A stretch of 64,000 nt of DNA from Lederbergia lenta NBRC 16444 (GCF_001591545.1 NZ_BCVC01000010.1:1-64000); one strand, 5' to 3'; shown: positions 35,501-44,188, counted from the first letter of the stretch. Numbers and translations are program-made. The notes: generated from the sequence alone by a model not told the origin.

Positions 35501-36817
35501 TCAATCTCTTCTTTGAAAATCAATTAACCCATCCACTTGAACGGCTTGTCCTGTCTGTAATGACATATTTCCAGCAATCCCTGTTAGAATTGACATCGCC
35601 CCATCTACATGGGATGCGGCTCGTTGAAATTCATCCTCTCGTGGTTTATCAAATAAATCGCGCAATAACAAGGGATCTCCTCCACCATGGCCACCTTCTC
35701 CTTCTGTTACTTCCACTTCATATGGACTTCCGAACATCGGCAAAACGGTAATCGATCTTTCCTGAATCGCTCCCTCGTCGGCTTTATCCCCACCAGAGTT
35801 AATATACGATTGCTCCCTAATCCGAACTTCAATCCTTCCCTTACTTCCATTAAAGGAAACAATATAGCCTTCCCATGGTAAATATGCGTTTAAAGAATAC
35901 GTTAATACCGCTTTGTTTTGATAAGTGACCGTCACCGCAAGAGTATCCTCGATGTTGATTCCATCACCAAACACACTTTGATCTCTCTGGTAACCATCGT
36001 CTTTTTCCGCATCTAAATACAAGGCTTTTAAATGACCATTCTCCTCTAACTGGATCGCGAATGGATCTGCTTTTGCTAACTCACTCCCATGTGCTCTTTG
36101 GTAAAATTCCGTTACTCCTCTAGATTCCGCATTCTCTCTGCCATAAAAGCGCAATCCACCAGCTGCATAAACGGTCTTAGGAGCAGTCCCAAGCCAAAAA
36201 TTGACTAAATCAAAGTGATGCGTCGATTTATGAACAAGAAGTCCTCCACTATTCGCTTTATCACGGTGCCATCTTCGAAAGTAATCTGCACCATGCTGCG
36301 TATCAAGCGCCCATTCAAAATGTACCGAATACACTTCACCAATCGTATCATTCATAATCAATTCACGGATCTTTGTATTATGCGGAGCATAGCGATAGTT
36401 AAAAGCAACGCGTACATTTTTACCTGTCGTATTTACTGCATCAATAATTTCTTGGCACTTCTCAGCATCAGTAGTCATTGGTTTTTCTGTGATTACATCG
36501 CAACCTAACTCTAAAGCACGGATGATATAGTGGTGATGCGTCCTATCAACTGTTGTCACAATTACTACATCGGGTTTTTCCGTCGCAATCATTTCATCAA
36601 ATTGATTGGAAAGATATAATGGAACAGCTTTGTACCCATACCTATTTTGTAATAACTCATTGGCATATGCTAATCGCGTCTGATTAATATCACAAAATCC
36701 AACTAATTCGCTCGTCTCTTTAAAATCTGTAACTAGATGTTTATAGAAAAATTCCGCTCTCCCACCTGTTCCAACTAATACATACCTCTTCTTCGATTGA
36801 TTTTTCTCTCGACTCAT
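35501..36817 (-). CDS. Gfo/Idh/MocA family oxidoreductase
   Basis: The product has 438 residues from ATG 36817 (GAGAGGAG upstream; the frame is open to 36850). Rossmann motif VLVGTGGRAEFF near the N-terminus, EKP triad residues in DVITEKPMTTD, and the substrate-side Lys/His segment GGLLVHKSTHHFDLVNFWLG. These NAD(P)-dependent enzymes oxidise or reduce sugars and cyclitols; some act as retaining glycosidases through oxidation. It is the first gene of a two-gene unit with the GH106-like enzyme, suggesting stepwise handling of the released sugar. Confidence 0.87.
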   Translation of the reverse strand: MSREKNQSKKRYVLVGTGGRAEFFYKHLVTDFKETSELVGFCDINQTRLAYANELLQNRYGYKAVPLYLSNQFDEMIATEKPDVVIVTTVDRTHHHYIIRALELGCDVITEKPMTTDAEKCQEIIDAVNTTGKNVRVAFNYRYAPHNTKIRELIMNDTIGEVYSVHFEWALDTQHGADYFRRWHRDKANSGGLLVHKSTHHFDLVNFWLGTAPKTVYAAGGLRFYGRENAESRGVTEFYQRAHGSELAKADPFAIQLEENGHLKALYLDAEKDDGYQRDQSVFGDGINIEDTLAVTVTYQNKAVLTYSLNAYLPWEGYIVSFNGSKGRIEVRIREQSYINSGGDKADEGAIQERSITVLPMFGSPYEVEVTEGEGGHGGGDPLLLRDLFDKPREDEFQRAASHVDGAMSILTGIAGNMSLQTGQAVQVDGLIDFQRRD

Positions 36818-37023
36818 ACAATCACTCCTCTCAATAACTAAAGCGTACATCTTCTATCCCTTTCCTGCAATTGTATATTTTTAATTAATCGAATACTTAG
36901 TTAAATCTTTCTAACACTTTTTTGCCGAAGTAATACTTTTTTGATAAATCATAAATACGAGTACGTGGATAGATACAACCTCAAACTCCTTTCTCTAAAC
37001 TAAGCTTTTTACTCAACCAAATA

Positions 37024-37059
37024 GACAGCGATATTCCAAAATACTGGAATACCGCTGTC
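37024..37059. repeat. Inverted repeat / hairpin
   Basis: GACAGCG-A-TATTCCA (37024-37038) pairs with TGGAATA-C-CGCTGTC (37045-37059), a 15-bp stem with one mismatch and a 6-base loop. It has no U-run. It could be a terminator or part of a small repeat. Confidence 0.55.
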
Positions 37060-37127
37060 ATTAACCCTTAAATAATAAAATTAATTTCATAATAGAAAAA
37101 ACCATATGGTAATCTGGACATAGTTGA

Positions 37128-37190
37128 TTTCCGCTCCAGGCGGACGTTTTCCGCGGAAAGCGAAGTATATTCGCTGCGAGCTAATTAGCA
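37128..37190. repeat. Dispersed Bacillaceae repeat remnant
   Basis: GATTTCCGCTCCAGGCGGAC followed by TTTTCCGCGGAAAGCGAAG and CGCTGCGAGC resembles the abundant intergenic repeat of Bacillaceae (GATTTCCGTTCCAGGCGG..TTTCCGCGGGC). The identification rests on memory of that family. Confidence 0.55.
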
Positions 37191-37262
37191 ACCATCTGCA
37201 CAAAAGGGAAGTGGGTTTTTCCAGTAAACTCAACCACTGCCCCCGTACTCGTACTGCTTTAA

Positions 37263-38312
37263 TTATTCCACCAGCTGTTTTATCAGTTCCTTATTACGCT
37301 GTTTAAAGAGATCATTATGTGAGGAAACCATTCCATATTGCCATGCATCTGGTTGGATATATTGTTTTGCTTTGTTGACCGCATTAGCTGCATCTTGAAA
37401 AGCACCAGCTATTAAATGTAGTTTTCCTTCGTGCTTCAGAATATCGCCTGCAGCGTAGATCCCCTCTATCGAAGATTCGCTCGAAGCGTTTCCTGAAATA
37501 TAATAATTATCCACCATCTCAATATCCACTTCACTATTTTGAAGCAATGTCGTATCACGTTCATAACCATGATTAATAATTACTTCATCTACCGGTAAAT
37601 AGGAAACTGCATTTGTTTTAGCATTCGTCAGTTCGACTTGTTCAATTACTTCGTGATTCACACTAGCAATTAATTTTGTAATCGTCGTATTTAAAAGACA
37701 TGTTGCTGAACTATTCATTAGTTGTGTTACTTGTGCTTCATGACCTGCTAAAGTTTCTTTTCTATATGTTATATAAACTTTTTTTGCAATTGGCTCTAAT
37801 TCATTTGCCCAATCTATGGCAGCATTACCTCCCCCAGAAATAATCACTGTTTTATCTTTAAAGCGCTTTAAAGATGTCACTGTATAATTTAAGTTAGACA
37901 CTTCATATCTCTCTGCACCTTCTATTTCTAGCTTTTGAGGATTTAAAATGCCACCACCAACAGCCACAATAACTGTTTTAGAAAAATGAATCCGTCCTGA
38001 ATTAGCCTTTAATAAAAAAATACCTTCTTCATTACGTGTGATTGACTCTATTTTCTCATTCAAAACGACTTCTGGGTCAAACGTTAATCCCTGCTCGACA
38101 AGCTGCTCTATTAGTTTCTCTCCTGGTAGAGGCTTTTGTCCACCAACATCCCAAATCATTTTTTCTGGATATACATGTATTTTCCCACCTAATTTAGGTT
38201 GGTATTCGATCAGTTTTGTTTTCATTTCTCTTAATCCACTATAAAAACTTGAGTAAAGCCCTGCTGGCCCTCCTCCAATGACAGTTACATCAAATAATTC
38301 TTGCTCTCCCAT
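37263..38312 (-). CDS. Ferredoxin/flavodoxin-NADP+ reductase, thioredoxin-reductase-like (YcgT/YumC type)
   Basis: The product has 349 residues from ATG 38312 (GAGGAG upstream; an in-frame start lies at 38336). FAD motif VIGGGPAGLYSSFYSGL (about 9-25), NADPH motif VIISGGGNAAIDWA (about 155-168) and the second FAD motif GIYAAGDI are visible. The CxxC redox pair of thioredoxin reductase is absent, which defines FNR type 2. It passes electrons from NADPH to ferredoxin or flavodoxin. It is divergent from the siderophore importer with Fur-type boxes between them, like iron-regulated ycgT, so it may supply electrons for iron release from siderophores. Confidence 0.9.
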   Translation of the reverse strand: MGEQELFDVTVIGGGPAGLYSSFYSGLREMKTKLIEYQPKLGGKIHVYPEKMIWDVGGQKPLPGEKLIEQLVEQGLTFDPEVVLNEKIESITRNEEGIFLLKANSGRIHFSKTVIVAVGGGILNPQKLEIEGAERYEVSNLNYTVTSLKRFKDKTVIISGGGNAAIDWANELEPIAKKVYITYRKETLAGHEAQVTQLMNSSATCLLNTTITKLIASVNHEVIEQVELTNAKTNAVSYLPVDEVIINHGYERDTTLLQNSEVDIEMVDNYYISGNASSESSIEGIYAAGDILKHEGKLHLIAGAFQDAANAVNKAKQYIQPDAWQYGMVSSHNDLFKQRNKELIKQLVE

Positions 38313-38345
38313 TCCCACACACTCCTCGTTAATCAATTAAAATTG

Positions 38346-38363
38346 CTTCTCATTCTCATTATC
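38346..38363 (-). promoter_or_regulatory. Candidate Fur box (leftward promoter)
   Basis: On the minus strand GATAAT-GAGAAT-GAGAAG (38363-38346) is three consecutive GATAAT-like hexamers, the building block of Fur operators. It lies 34-51 bp ahead of the reductase start. Confidence 0.6.
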
Positions 38364-38370
38364 GAAACTG

Positions 38371-38399
38371 TTGACAACAGATAAATACGCTATTATAGT
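38371..38399 (+). promoter_or_regulatory. Sigma-A promoter of siderophore importer operon
   Basis: TTGACA (38371-38376), 17 bases, TATAGT (38394-38399). The predicted transcription start falls just before the Fur box, so Fur would block it. Confidence 0.75.
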
Positions 38400-38414
38400 T
38401 ATCATTATATCGAA

Positions 38415-38433
38415 ATTGATAATCATTCTCAAT
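38415..38433 (+). promoter_or_regulatory. Fur box
   Basis: ATTGATAATCATTCTCAAT is a 19-bp near-perfect palindrome (8 of 9 pairs) matching the Fur consensus GATAATGATAATCATTATC around the central C. It is placed immediately downstream of the promoter of the importer operon. Confidence 0.85.
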
Positions 38434-38469
38434 CAATTTCCTAATTGTTTTATAAATGGAGGTGGAAGT

Positions 38470-39315
38470 ATGGCTCGTCTATATACAAATGATCTGTGCA
38501 TCAGCTATGGTGAGCGTTTAATAATAAAAGATCTTAGTATAGAAATTCCAGATAAAAAAGTCACTGCTATCATTGGCCCAAACGGTTGCGGAAAATCAAC
38601 ATTATTGAAAGCAATTACTCGAATTATTTCACATCAATCCGGAACAGTCGTCCTAGACGGGGAAAATATAGCAAAGGAGAATACGAAAATCCTTGCTAAA
38701 AAAATGGCCATTCTTCCACAAACACCCGAAAGTGCAAGTGGGTTAACAGTCGGGGAGTTAGTATCCTATGGTCGCTTTCCTTATCAAAATGGATTCGGAC
38801 GGTTAACGAAAAAGGATTATGAAGTCATAGACTGGGCTCTCGATGTTACAGGAACAATAGATTTTAAGTTTCGTCCCGTCGATGCGTTATCAGGTGGGCA
38901 GCGTCAACGTGTGTGGATTGCTATGGCACTCGCACAAGAAACAGAAATTATCTTCCTTGATGAACCTACTACTTACTTAGACATGGCTCATCAACTAGAA
39001 GTTTTAGAGCTTTTACAAAATCTACATTTAGAACAGGAACGTACGATAGTCATGGTTCTCCATGATCTAAATCAAGCTGCCCGTTTTGCTGACTACATTA
39101 TTGCTCTAAAAGATGGGGAAATTGTGAAGGCAGGAAGCTGTGAAGAAATAATGACTCACTCCGTACTAAAAGAAGTCTTCCAGATTGATGCAGAAATTGG
39201 CCGAGATCCTCGAACCAATAAACCAATGTGCGTCACTTACAACTTAATCAAAGGAGAACAAAAAAATGAAGAAATTAGCAATCCCATTTCTATTGCTGCT
39301 AGCGCTATTAGTTAG
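38470..39315 (+). CDS. Iron-siderophore ABC transporter, ATP-binding protein (FecE/FhuC type)
   Basis: The product has 281 residues from ATG 38470, with GGAGGTGG upstream; the frame is open to 38371 but runs through the promoter. Walker A GPNGCGKST (about 36-44), signature ALSGGQRQR (near 140), Walker B IIFLDEPTTYLD and H-loop VLHDLNQ are FecE/FhuC-like. It drives the two permeases downstream. Its last 17 codons overlap the start of the binding-protein gene by 50 bp in another frame, an unusually long overlap that may come from a lost stop near the A6 run at the next ribosome site. Confidence 0.93.
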   Translation: MARLYTNDLCISYGERLIIKDLSIEIPDKKVTAIIGPNGCGKSTLLKAITRIISHQSGTVVLDGENIAKENTKILAKKMAILPQTPESASGLTVGELVSYGRFPYQNGFGRLTKKDYEVIDWALDVTGTIDFKFRPVDALSGGQRQRVWIAMALAQETEIIFLDEPTTYLDMAHQLEVLELLQNLHLEQERTIVMVLHDLNQAARFADYIIALKDGEIVKAGSCEEIMTHSVLKEVFQIDAEIGRDPRTNKPMCVTYNLIKGEQKNEEISNPISIAASAIS

Positions 39316-40189
39316 TGGTTGTAATAACACTTCAACAGAAAAAGAAAACAACAAGAATACTAACGAGAAAAAGTCGGAAACCATCACTTATGAATCTGAA
39401 AACGGACCGATTGAGGTTCCTGCCAATCCACAACGTGTTGTTGTCCTATCAACTTTTGCTGGTAATGTGATGGCTTTAGACGTTAATCTTGTTGGTGTAG
39501 ATGAATGGTCTAAAATGAACCCACGCTTTGAAGAAAATTTAAAGGATATAGAAGAAGTAACCGATGAAAGCTTAGAAAAAATAATTGAATTAGAACCAGA
39601 TTTAATTATTGGGTTATCGACTATTAATAATGTAGATAAATTAAAGGAAATTGCTCCTACAGTAACCTATACATATGGAAAAGTTGATTATTTAACACAA
39701 CACCTAGAAATAGGAAAACTTTTAAATAAAGAAAAAGAAGCGCAAGCTTGGATTGATGACTTCAAAGAACGGGCTCATGTTGCTGGCGAAGATATCAAAG
39801 AGAAAATCGGAGCAGATACAACTGTTTCTGTCATCGAAAATTTTGATAAACAACTTTACGTTTTCGGCGATAATTGGGGACGCGGCACAGAAATCCTTTA
39901 TCAAGAAATGAAATTAGCGATGCCTGAAAAAGTAAAAGAAATGGCTTTAAAAGATGGTTACTATGCCTTATCAGTCGAAGTGCTACCTGAATATGCCGGC
40001 GATTATGTCATCTTTAGTAAAAATCCTGATACAGATAATTCATTTCAAGAAACAGATACGTATAATAACATTCCCGCAGTTAAAAACAAACAAGTTTTCG
40101 AGGTAAATGCGAAAGAATTCTATTTTAATGATCCAATCACATTAGATCTACAATTAGACTTCTTTATTGACAACTTTCTTGGGAATTAA
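39266..40189 (+). CDS. Iron-siderophore ABC transporter, substrate-binding lipoprotein
   Basis: The product has 307 residues. Lipoprotein signal with lipobox LLVSGC (Cys19), a Lys/Asn/Glu-rich linker, then the helical-backbone binding fold: IEVPANPQRVVVLSTF, EKIIELEPDLIIG and the C-terminal DLQLDFFID. It captures ferric siderophore outside the membrane. Similarity is closest to the hydroxamate/citrate binders of Bacillus, but the ligand is not determined. The ribosome site AAAGGAG lies within the ATPase coding region. Confidence 0.92.
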   Translation: MKKLAIPFLLLLALLVSGCNNTSTEKENNKNTNEKKSETITYESENGPIEVPANPQRVVVLSTFAGNVMALDVNLVGVDEWSKMNPRFEENLKDIEEVTDESLEKIIELEPDLIIGLSTINNVDKLKEIAPTVTYTYGKVDYLTQHLEIGKLLNKEKEAQAWIDDFKERAHVAGEDIKEKIGADTTVSVIENFDKQLYVFGDNWGRGTEILYQEMKLAMPEKVKEMALKDGYYALSVEVLPEYAGDYVIFSKNPDTDNSFQETDTYNNIPAVKNKQVFEVNAKEFYFNDPITLDLQLDFFIDNFLGN

Positions 40190-40247
40190 GCTACTAGAAG
40201 GGGGCTTCTCCCTTCTTTTATTCTAATAAGGAAAAGATGAGAGACAT

Positions 40248-41258
40248 ATGACGAAAGTTAATCAACGCTTCACCCCATTTATTTACAAACTTATTGCAGG
40301 AATTCTTACTTTAATTATTATGTTTTTTATTGCTATGACACTTGGGGCAGCAGATACAACATTTAAAGAAGTATGGTTATCCCTTACCTCTCATACATCA
40401 GCAGATAAAATTTCTATGATCCGTGAAATTCGTCTCCCCCGTGAATTAGCGGGATGTTTAGTTGGAGCGGCATTAGCGGTTTCCGGTGCCATGATGCAAG
40501 GAATGACAAGAAACCCACTCGCCGATCCGGGATTGCTTGGATTAACAGCTGGTGCAAATGCAGCCCTTGCCATTACGATTGCATTTATTCCAACAACAAA
40601 TTACTTTGGAATGATGATCGCTTGTTTTATCGGAGCTGCTATTGGAGCCATGATGGTTTTCGGAATGGGAGCTATGAAAAAAGGTGGATTTTCGCCATTA
40701 CGCATGGTATTAGCCGGTGCTGCGGTTTCGGCATTCCTTTTTGCGATCGCAGAAGGTATAGGTATATATTTTAAAATCTCTAAAGATGTATCTATGTGGA
40801 CTGCTGGAGGATTGATCGGAACTTCATGGAAACAGCTTCAGGTCATTATGCCATTTATTTTAATCGGATTACTTATTTCCCTTTTCCTCTCCAAACAGCT
40901 TACTATTCTTAGTTTAAGTGAAGAAGTCGCTGTTGGATTAGGTCAGAAGACAACAAGAATAAAAGTCATTCTTTTTATCCTTATTACGCTGCTTGCTGGT
41001 GCTTCTGTAGCACTTGTCGGCAATATGGCATTTATCGGTTTAATGGTCCCTCACATTGTTCGCGCTATCGTTGGTACAGATTATCGTTTTATCATTCCAA
41101 TGTCAGCCATTTTAGGAGCAGCATTTATGCTTTTGGCTGATACGCTAGGTCGTATAATCAATGCCCCATATGAAACACCTGTGGCAGCAATTGTGGCTAT
41201 GATGGGATTGCCTTTCTTCCTTTTAATCATTCGGAAGGGAGGCAAAGCATTCTTATGA
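40248..41258 (+). CDS. Iron-siderophore ABC transporter, permease 1 (FecCD family)
   Basis: The product has 336 residues with ten membrane helices. Family motifs: RLPRELAGCLVGAALAVSGAMMQG, NPLADPGLLGLTAGA, and the ATPase-contact segment GNMAFIGLMVPHIVRAIVG. It pairs with the next permease to form the channel. The stop overlaps the next start by 4 bp, indicating coupled translation. Confidence 0.93.
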   Translation: MTKVNQRFTPFIYKLIAGILTLIIMFFIAMTLGAADTTFKEVWLSLTSHTSADKISMIREIRLPRELAGCLVGAALAVSGAMMQGMTRNPLADPGLLGLTAGANAALAITIAFIPTTNYFGMMIACFIGAAIGAMMVFGMGAMKKGGFSPLRMVLAGAAVSAFLFAIAEGIGIYFKISKDVSMWTAGGLIGTSWKQLQVIMPFILIGLLISLFLSKQLTILSLSEEVAVGLGQKTTRIKVILFILITLLAGASVALVGNMAFIGLMVPHIVRAIVGTDYRFIIPMSAILGAAFMLLADTLGRIINAPYETPVAAIVAMMGLPFFLLIIRKGGKAFL

Positions 41259-42262
41259 TTCAATCAGCTTTAATAAAGAAGCAGCGACTGATCTTATGTA
41301 TTTTATCCATTTTAATTTTGGCTACCATTATTGTTGGTATGGGGATTGGATACTCCTCCCTAGCTTATGACAGGTTAATTCCTACTCTTCTCGGTCAAGG
41401 TACATTTAAAGAAGAATTTGTTTTATTTTCTGTGCGATTACCGCGTATGATAGTTACACTATTAGCCGGTATGGCTCTTGCTTTATCTGGTGCTATTTTA
41501 CAGGGAATAACAAGAAATGATTTAGCCGATCCCGGAATTATTGGAATTAACTCTGGAGCGGGTGTGGCAATTGCTATTTTCTTTTTGTTTTTCCCGATCA
41601 AAGCTGGCACATTTGTGTATTTGCTTCCACTTGTTGCCTTTATTGGTGCTTTGATTACTGCTTGTCTTATATATCTATTCTCTTACAACAGAAATATAGG
41701 TCTTCAACCAGTAAGGTTAGTGTTCGTTGGGATCGGCTTTTCAATGGCGCTTTCTGGAGCCATGATTATACTTATTTCATCTGCCGAACGTACAAAAGTT
41801 GATTTTATTGCAAAATGGTTGGCAGGAAATATTTGGGGGTCCGATTGGCCGTTTATTTGGGCCATTCTTCCATGGTTACTGATACTTATCCCATTTACTT
41901 TATACAAAGCGAACCGATTAAATCTACTTGGACTTAGCGAACCTGTGGCAATTGGAGTGGGTGTATCGATTGAAAAGGAGCGAATCGTATTACTTTTAAT
42001 AGCTGTAGCGCTTGCCGCCTCCGCCGTCTCTGTTACAGGAGGAATTGCTTTTATCGGATTAATGGCGCCTCATATTGCCAAAGCTTTGGTAGGACCTAGA
42101 AATCAATTATTTATTCCGGTAGCTATTCTAATTGGCGGTTGGTTATTATTATTTGCTGATACAATTGGGCGTAACCTAATTGACCCTGATGGCATTCCTG
42201 CCGGGATAATGGTTGCATTAATCGGTGCTCCATATTTCATGTATTTATTATTGAAAAAGTAA
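41255..42262 (+). CDS. Iron-siderophore ABC transporter, permease 2 (FecCD family)
   Basis: The product has 335 residues with ten membrane helices and the same motifs as its partner (RLPRMIVTLLAGMALALSGA, NDLADPGIIGINSGAG, GGIAFIGLMAPHIAKALVG). Last gene of the Fur-controlled unit; a large hairpin follows. Confidence 0.93.
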   Translation: MIQSALIKKQRLILCILSILILATIIVGMGIGYSSLAYDRLIPTLLGQGTFKEEFVLFSVRLPRMIVTLLAGMALALSGAILQGITRNDLADPGIIGINSGAGVAIAIFFLFFPIKAGTFVYLLPLVAFIGALITACLIYLFSYNRNIGLQPVRLVFVGIGFSMALSGAMIILISSAERTKVDFIAKWLAGNIWGSDWPFIWAILPWLLILIPFTLYKANRLNLLGLSEPVAIGVGVSIEKERIVLLLIAVALAASAVSVTGGIAFIGLMAPHIAKALVGPRNQLFIPVAILIGGWLLLFADTIGRNLIDPDGIPAGIMVALIGAPYFMYLLLKK

Positions 42263-42315
42263 TTATTTAATGGGACAGAATACCATCCCGTGTCCTACTA
42301 AATGACCAAATCCAT

Positions 42316-42388
42316 AGAATCCTAGCCTCTCTTATGCTTAGATGTGAGTCCCCTCTTCCATCTAGGCATAAGAGAGGCTGGGATTCCT
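42316..42388. terminator. Long hairpin between converging genes
   Basis: AGAATCC-T-AGCCTCTCTTATGC-TTAGATG pairs with CATCTAG-GCATAAGAGAGGCT-G-GGATTCCT, a stem of nearly 30 bp with a 14-base loop. It lies between the permease and nitroreductase genes and probably terminates both, though U-runs are poor and the length is unusual. Confidence 0.65.
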
Positions 42389-42402
42389 AGAAATATAACT
42401 AA

Positions 42403-42936
42403 TTAGTGGTCTACAGAAAATGTCTCATAAAACACGGTATCTTGCCTATTTAACATTTTTTTCTTCTTGGGATTTTCTGCTGGAAAGCCTAAACCTAGTA
42501 TGGCTACAATCCGTCGATCTGCTGGAATGTTTAAAGCTTTCCTTACATGTGTTTCACGAACACTTGATTCTTCTTCATCCTCTGCATGGTACACTGCCCC
42601 GAATCCTACACCTATATTCAGATCAGATGCGGCTAACCAAATGAAAGCAGTAGCAATTGATGCGTCTTGTAGCCAATATTTGCTAGTATTCGGTCGGCCT
42701 GTGACAACAATTGCAGCTTGCGCCGTGGACATCCACTTCATAAACGGAGTAGTCTTTTCCAAATGATCTAGCATCTCACGATTCTCTATCATAATAAATT
42801 CTCTTGAAAGTAGATTATTCCCAGAAGGTGCATAATAAGCGGCCTCAGCAATTTGTTTCAATACCTCTTTAGGGATCTTCTTCTCCAGAAAGCTCGTAAT
42901 CTCGCGTCTTGATTGAATAATATCTAAAACAGACAA
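42403..42936 (-). CDS. Nitroreductase family protein
   Basis: The product has 177 residues. Translation starts at TTG 42936 with AAGGAGGGG five bases upstream. FMN-binding pattern IIQSRREITSFLEKKIPKEVLKQIAEAAYYAPSGNN-type N-terminus (Arg pair and PSGNN) and the C-terminal VAILGLGFPAE are typical of this fold. It would use NAD(P)H and FMN to reduce nitro compounds or quinones. It is transcribed away from fnr, so the two could share the 200-bp control region. Confidence 0.88.
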   Translation of the reverse strand: MSVLDIIQSRREITSFLEKKIPKEVLKQIAEAAYYAPSGNNLLSREFIMIENREMLDHLEKTTPFMKWMSTAQAAIVVTGRPNTSKYWLQDASIATAFIWLAASDLNIGVGFGAVYHAEDEEESSVRETHVRKALNIPADRRIVAILGLGFPAENPKKKKMLNRQDTVFYETFSVDH

Positions 42937-43138
42937 ATGAACCCCTCCTTCATTGTAATGAATTATACCTGAATACCCAGAATTAAATTACCTCCAAATA
43001 AAATTAATCCATAACATTAAAAAAACATTAGAACAAACTTTAATGATATATAATAGAACGTATAGCTTTATCAGATGGACTATTCAGGTCAATGATAGAA
43101 AATAGTTTAACTACTGCTCCTAATAAGGTGGGATAAAT

Positions 43139-43834
43139 ATGAATGAGAAAATAGATGATTATTCCCCTGATTTGAAAGATCTTCTATCGATTATCCATAG
43201 TGAAAGAGGATTGAAAAAAGGCACCTACTTATTCCAGGAGGGCGATCAAGCAGATGCCATTTATTTTATACGTTCTGGAAAAGTACGGATTGGAAAAATC
43301 ACACCTGATGGACGTGAGCTCACATTTCGGATTTGTGGGAAAGAAGATTTCATCGGCGAAATGACACTTTATTGTGCACCATCCAAATACACGGTTCATG
43401 CAAAGGTTCTTGAAGATGGTATATGTGCAAAAATTAGAAAAGAGGATCTTGAGGAAAATCTGTTGCTTAATCCCAATCTTAATATAGAGTTTATGAAAAT
43501 GATGGGTATTCACCATCAAAAGGCACAATTGAAATTCCGTGATCTTATTTTACATGGAAAAAAAGGTGCTTTATACTCAACGCTCATTCGTATGACGAAT
43601 AGCTATGGTGTGAGTATAAAAGATGGAATCCTTATCGATCTGCCTCTTACAAATCAAGAACTCGCCAACTTTTGTGGCATGAGTCGTGAGGTAGTAAATC
43701 GGATGCTAGGACTGTTAAAAAAGGACGGGAAAGTCTCCATGCAAGAGGGGAAAATAGTCATCCACGATCTGCAGTTTCTTAGGAATGAAATACATTGTGA
43801 GAATTGCCCCGTGGAAATTTGTAACATTGAATAA
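43139..43834 (+). CDS. fnr: Fnr, anaerobic transcription regulator with C-terminal [4Fe-4S] site
   Basis: The product has 231 residues: cyclic-nucleotide-type sensor barrel (about 20-125), dimer helix, and helix-turn-helix (LTNQELANFCGMSREVVNRMLGLL, about 170-193). The tail has Cys220, Cys223 and Cys228 (CENCPVEIC). This C-x2-C-x4-C spacing is that of B. subtilis Fnr, whose three C-terminal Cys and an Asp hold the cluster; Asp135 in FRDLILHGKKG is the likely fourth ligand. Oxygen destroys the cluster, so the protein activates genes when oxygen is low. ATG has AAGGTGG upstream. Directly downstream is a ba3 oxidase operon with an Fnr-type site. Confidence 0.9.
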   Translation: MNEKIDDYSPDLKDLLSIIHSERGLKKGTYLFQEGDQADAIYFIRSGKVRIGKITPDGRELTFRICGKEDFIGEMTLYCAPSKYTVHAKVLEDGICAKIRKEDLEENLLLNPNLNIEFMKMMGIHHQKAQLKFRDLILHGKKGALYSTLIRMTNSYGVSIKDGILIDLPLTNQELANFCGMSREVVNRMLGLLKKDGKVSMQEGKIVIHDLQFLRNEIHCENCPVEICNIE

Positions 43835-43898
43835 AAGTTTTACAAAAGGTGCTTTCCTTAAGAAGGATATCCCCCCTATATTAAGACAACTATTTTAG

Positions 43899-43928
43899 TA
43901 ACCTCGCCACAAGGCAGGTTATTTTTTT
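43899..43928 (+). terminator. fnr terminator
   Basis: TAACCT-C-GCC / GGC-A-GGTTA around a 4-base loop (43899-43921) with seven T residues to 43928. It separates fnr from the oxidase operon. Confidence 0.85.
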
Positions 43929-43967
43929 ATGTCCAAATTTTGAAATCATGATGATCACAGTAAGATG

Positions 43968-44010
43968 TGTGACTTTTATCACTGAGTAAACATGGATAAA
44001 GAAGTACGAT
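43968..44010 (+). promoter_or_regulatory. Fnr/CRP-type site and -10 element of oxidase promoter
   Basis: TGTGA-CTTTTA-TCACT (43968-43983) matches the TGTGA-N6-TCACA consensus in nine of ten bases. A -10 element TACGAT follows at 44005-44010. With a start about 7 bases after it, the site is centred near -41.5, the class II activation position used by Fnr. The promoter leads into the oxidase genes 36 bp later. Confidence 0.7.
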
Positions 44011-44045
44011 TTATTCATGACAGTCATGTTGGAGGGTGTAGTGAG

Positions 44046-44168
44046 ATGAATAAAAAGAAACATGATTCAGACCCAAATTTGAAAGGGACGTTAATAAGTG
44101 TTTTGGGAGTAGGAATCATTATTGTTGTCATGTGGTTTGCGGTTTATGGCCTTTATGTTGCTAGATAA
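44046..44168 (+). CDS. Cytochrome c oxidase subunit IIa (ba3 type)
   Basis: The product has 40 residues: a short charged N-terminus (MNKKKHDSDPNLKG) and one membrane helix (TLISVLGVGIIIVVMWFAVY). GGAGGGTG precedes ATG. Size, single helix and position before subunits II and I match subunit IIa of ba3-type oxidases, a helix that replaces one of the helices missing from the small subunit II. It is the first gene of the oxidase operon. Confidence 0.85.
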   Translation: MNKKKHDSDPNLKGTLISVLGVGIIIVVMWFAVYGLYVAR

Positions 44169-44188
44169 AAGGATAAGTGGGTGAGAGT

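Larger units (their letters stand above)
36818..37262. other. Intergenic region with hairpin and Bacillaceae-type repeat
   Basis: There is no supported gene in these 445 bp. It contains the inverted repeat at 37024-37059 and a dispersed repeat remnant at 37128-37190, both listed separately. Confidence 0.5.

Noticed and set aside
38371-38469. N-terminal extension of the siderophore ATPase
   Set aside because: It would place coding sequence over the -35, -10 and Fur box; the GGAGGTGG site belongs to ATG 38470.
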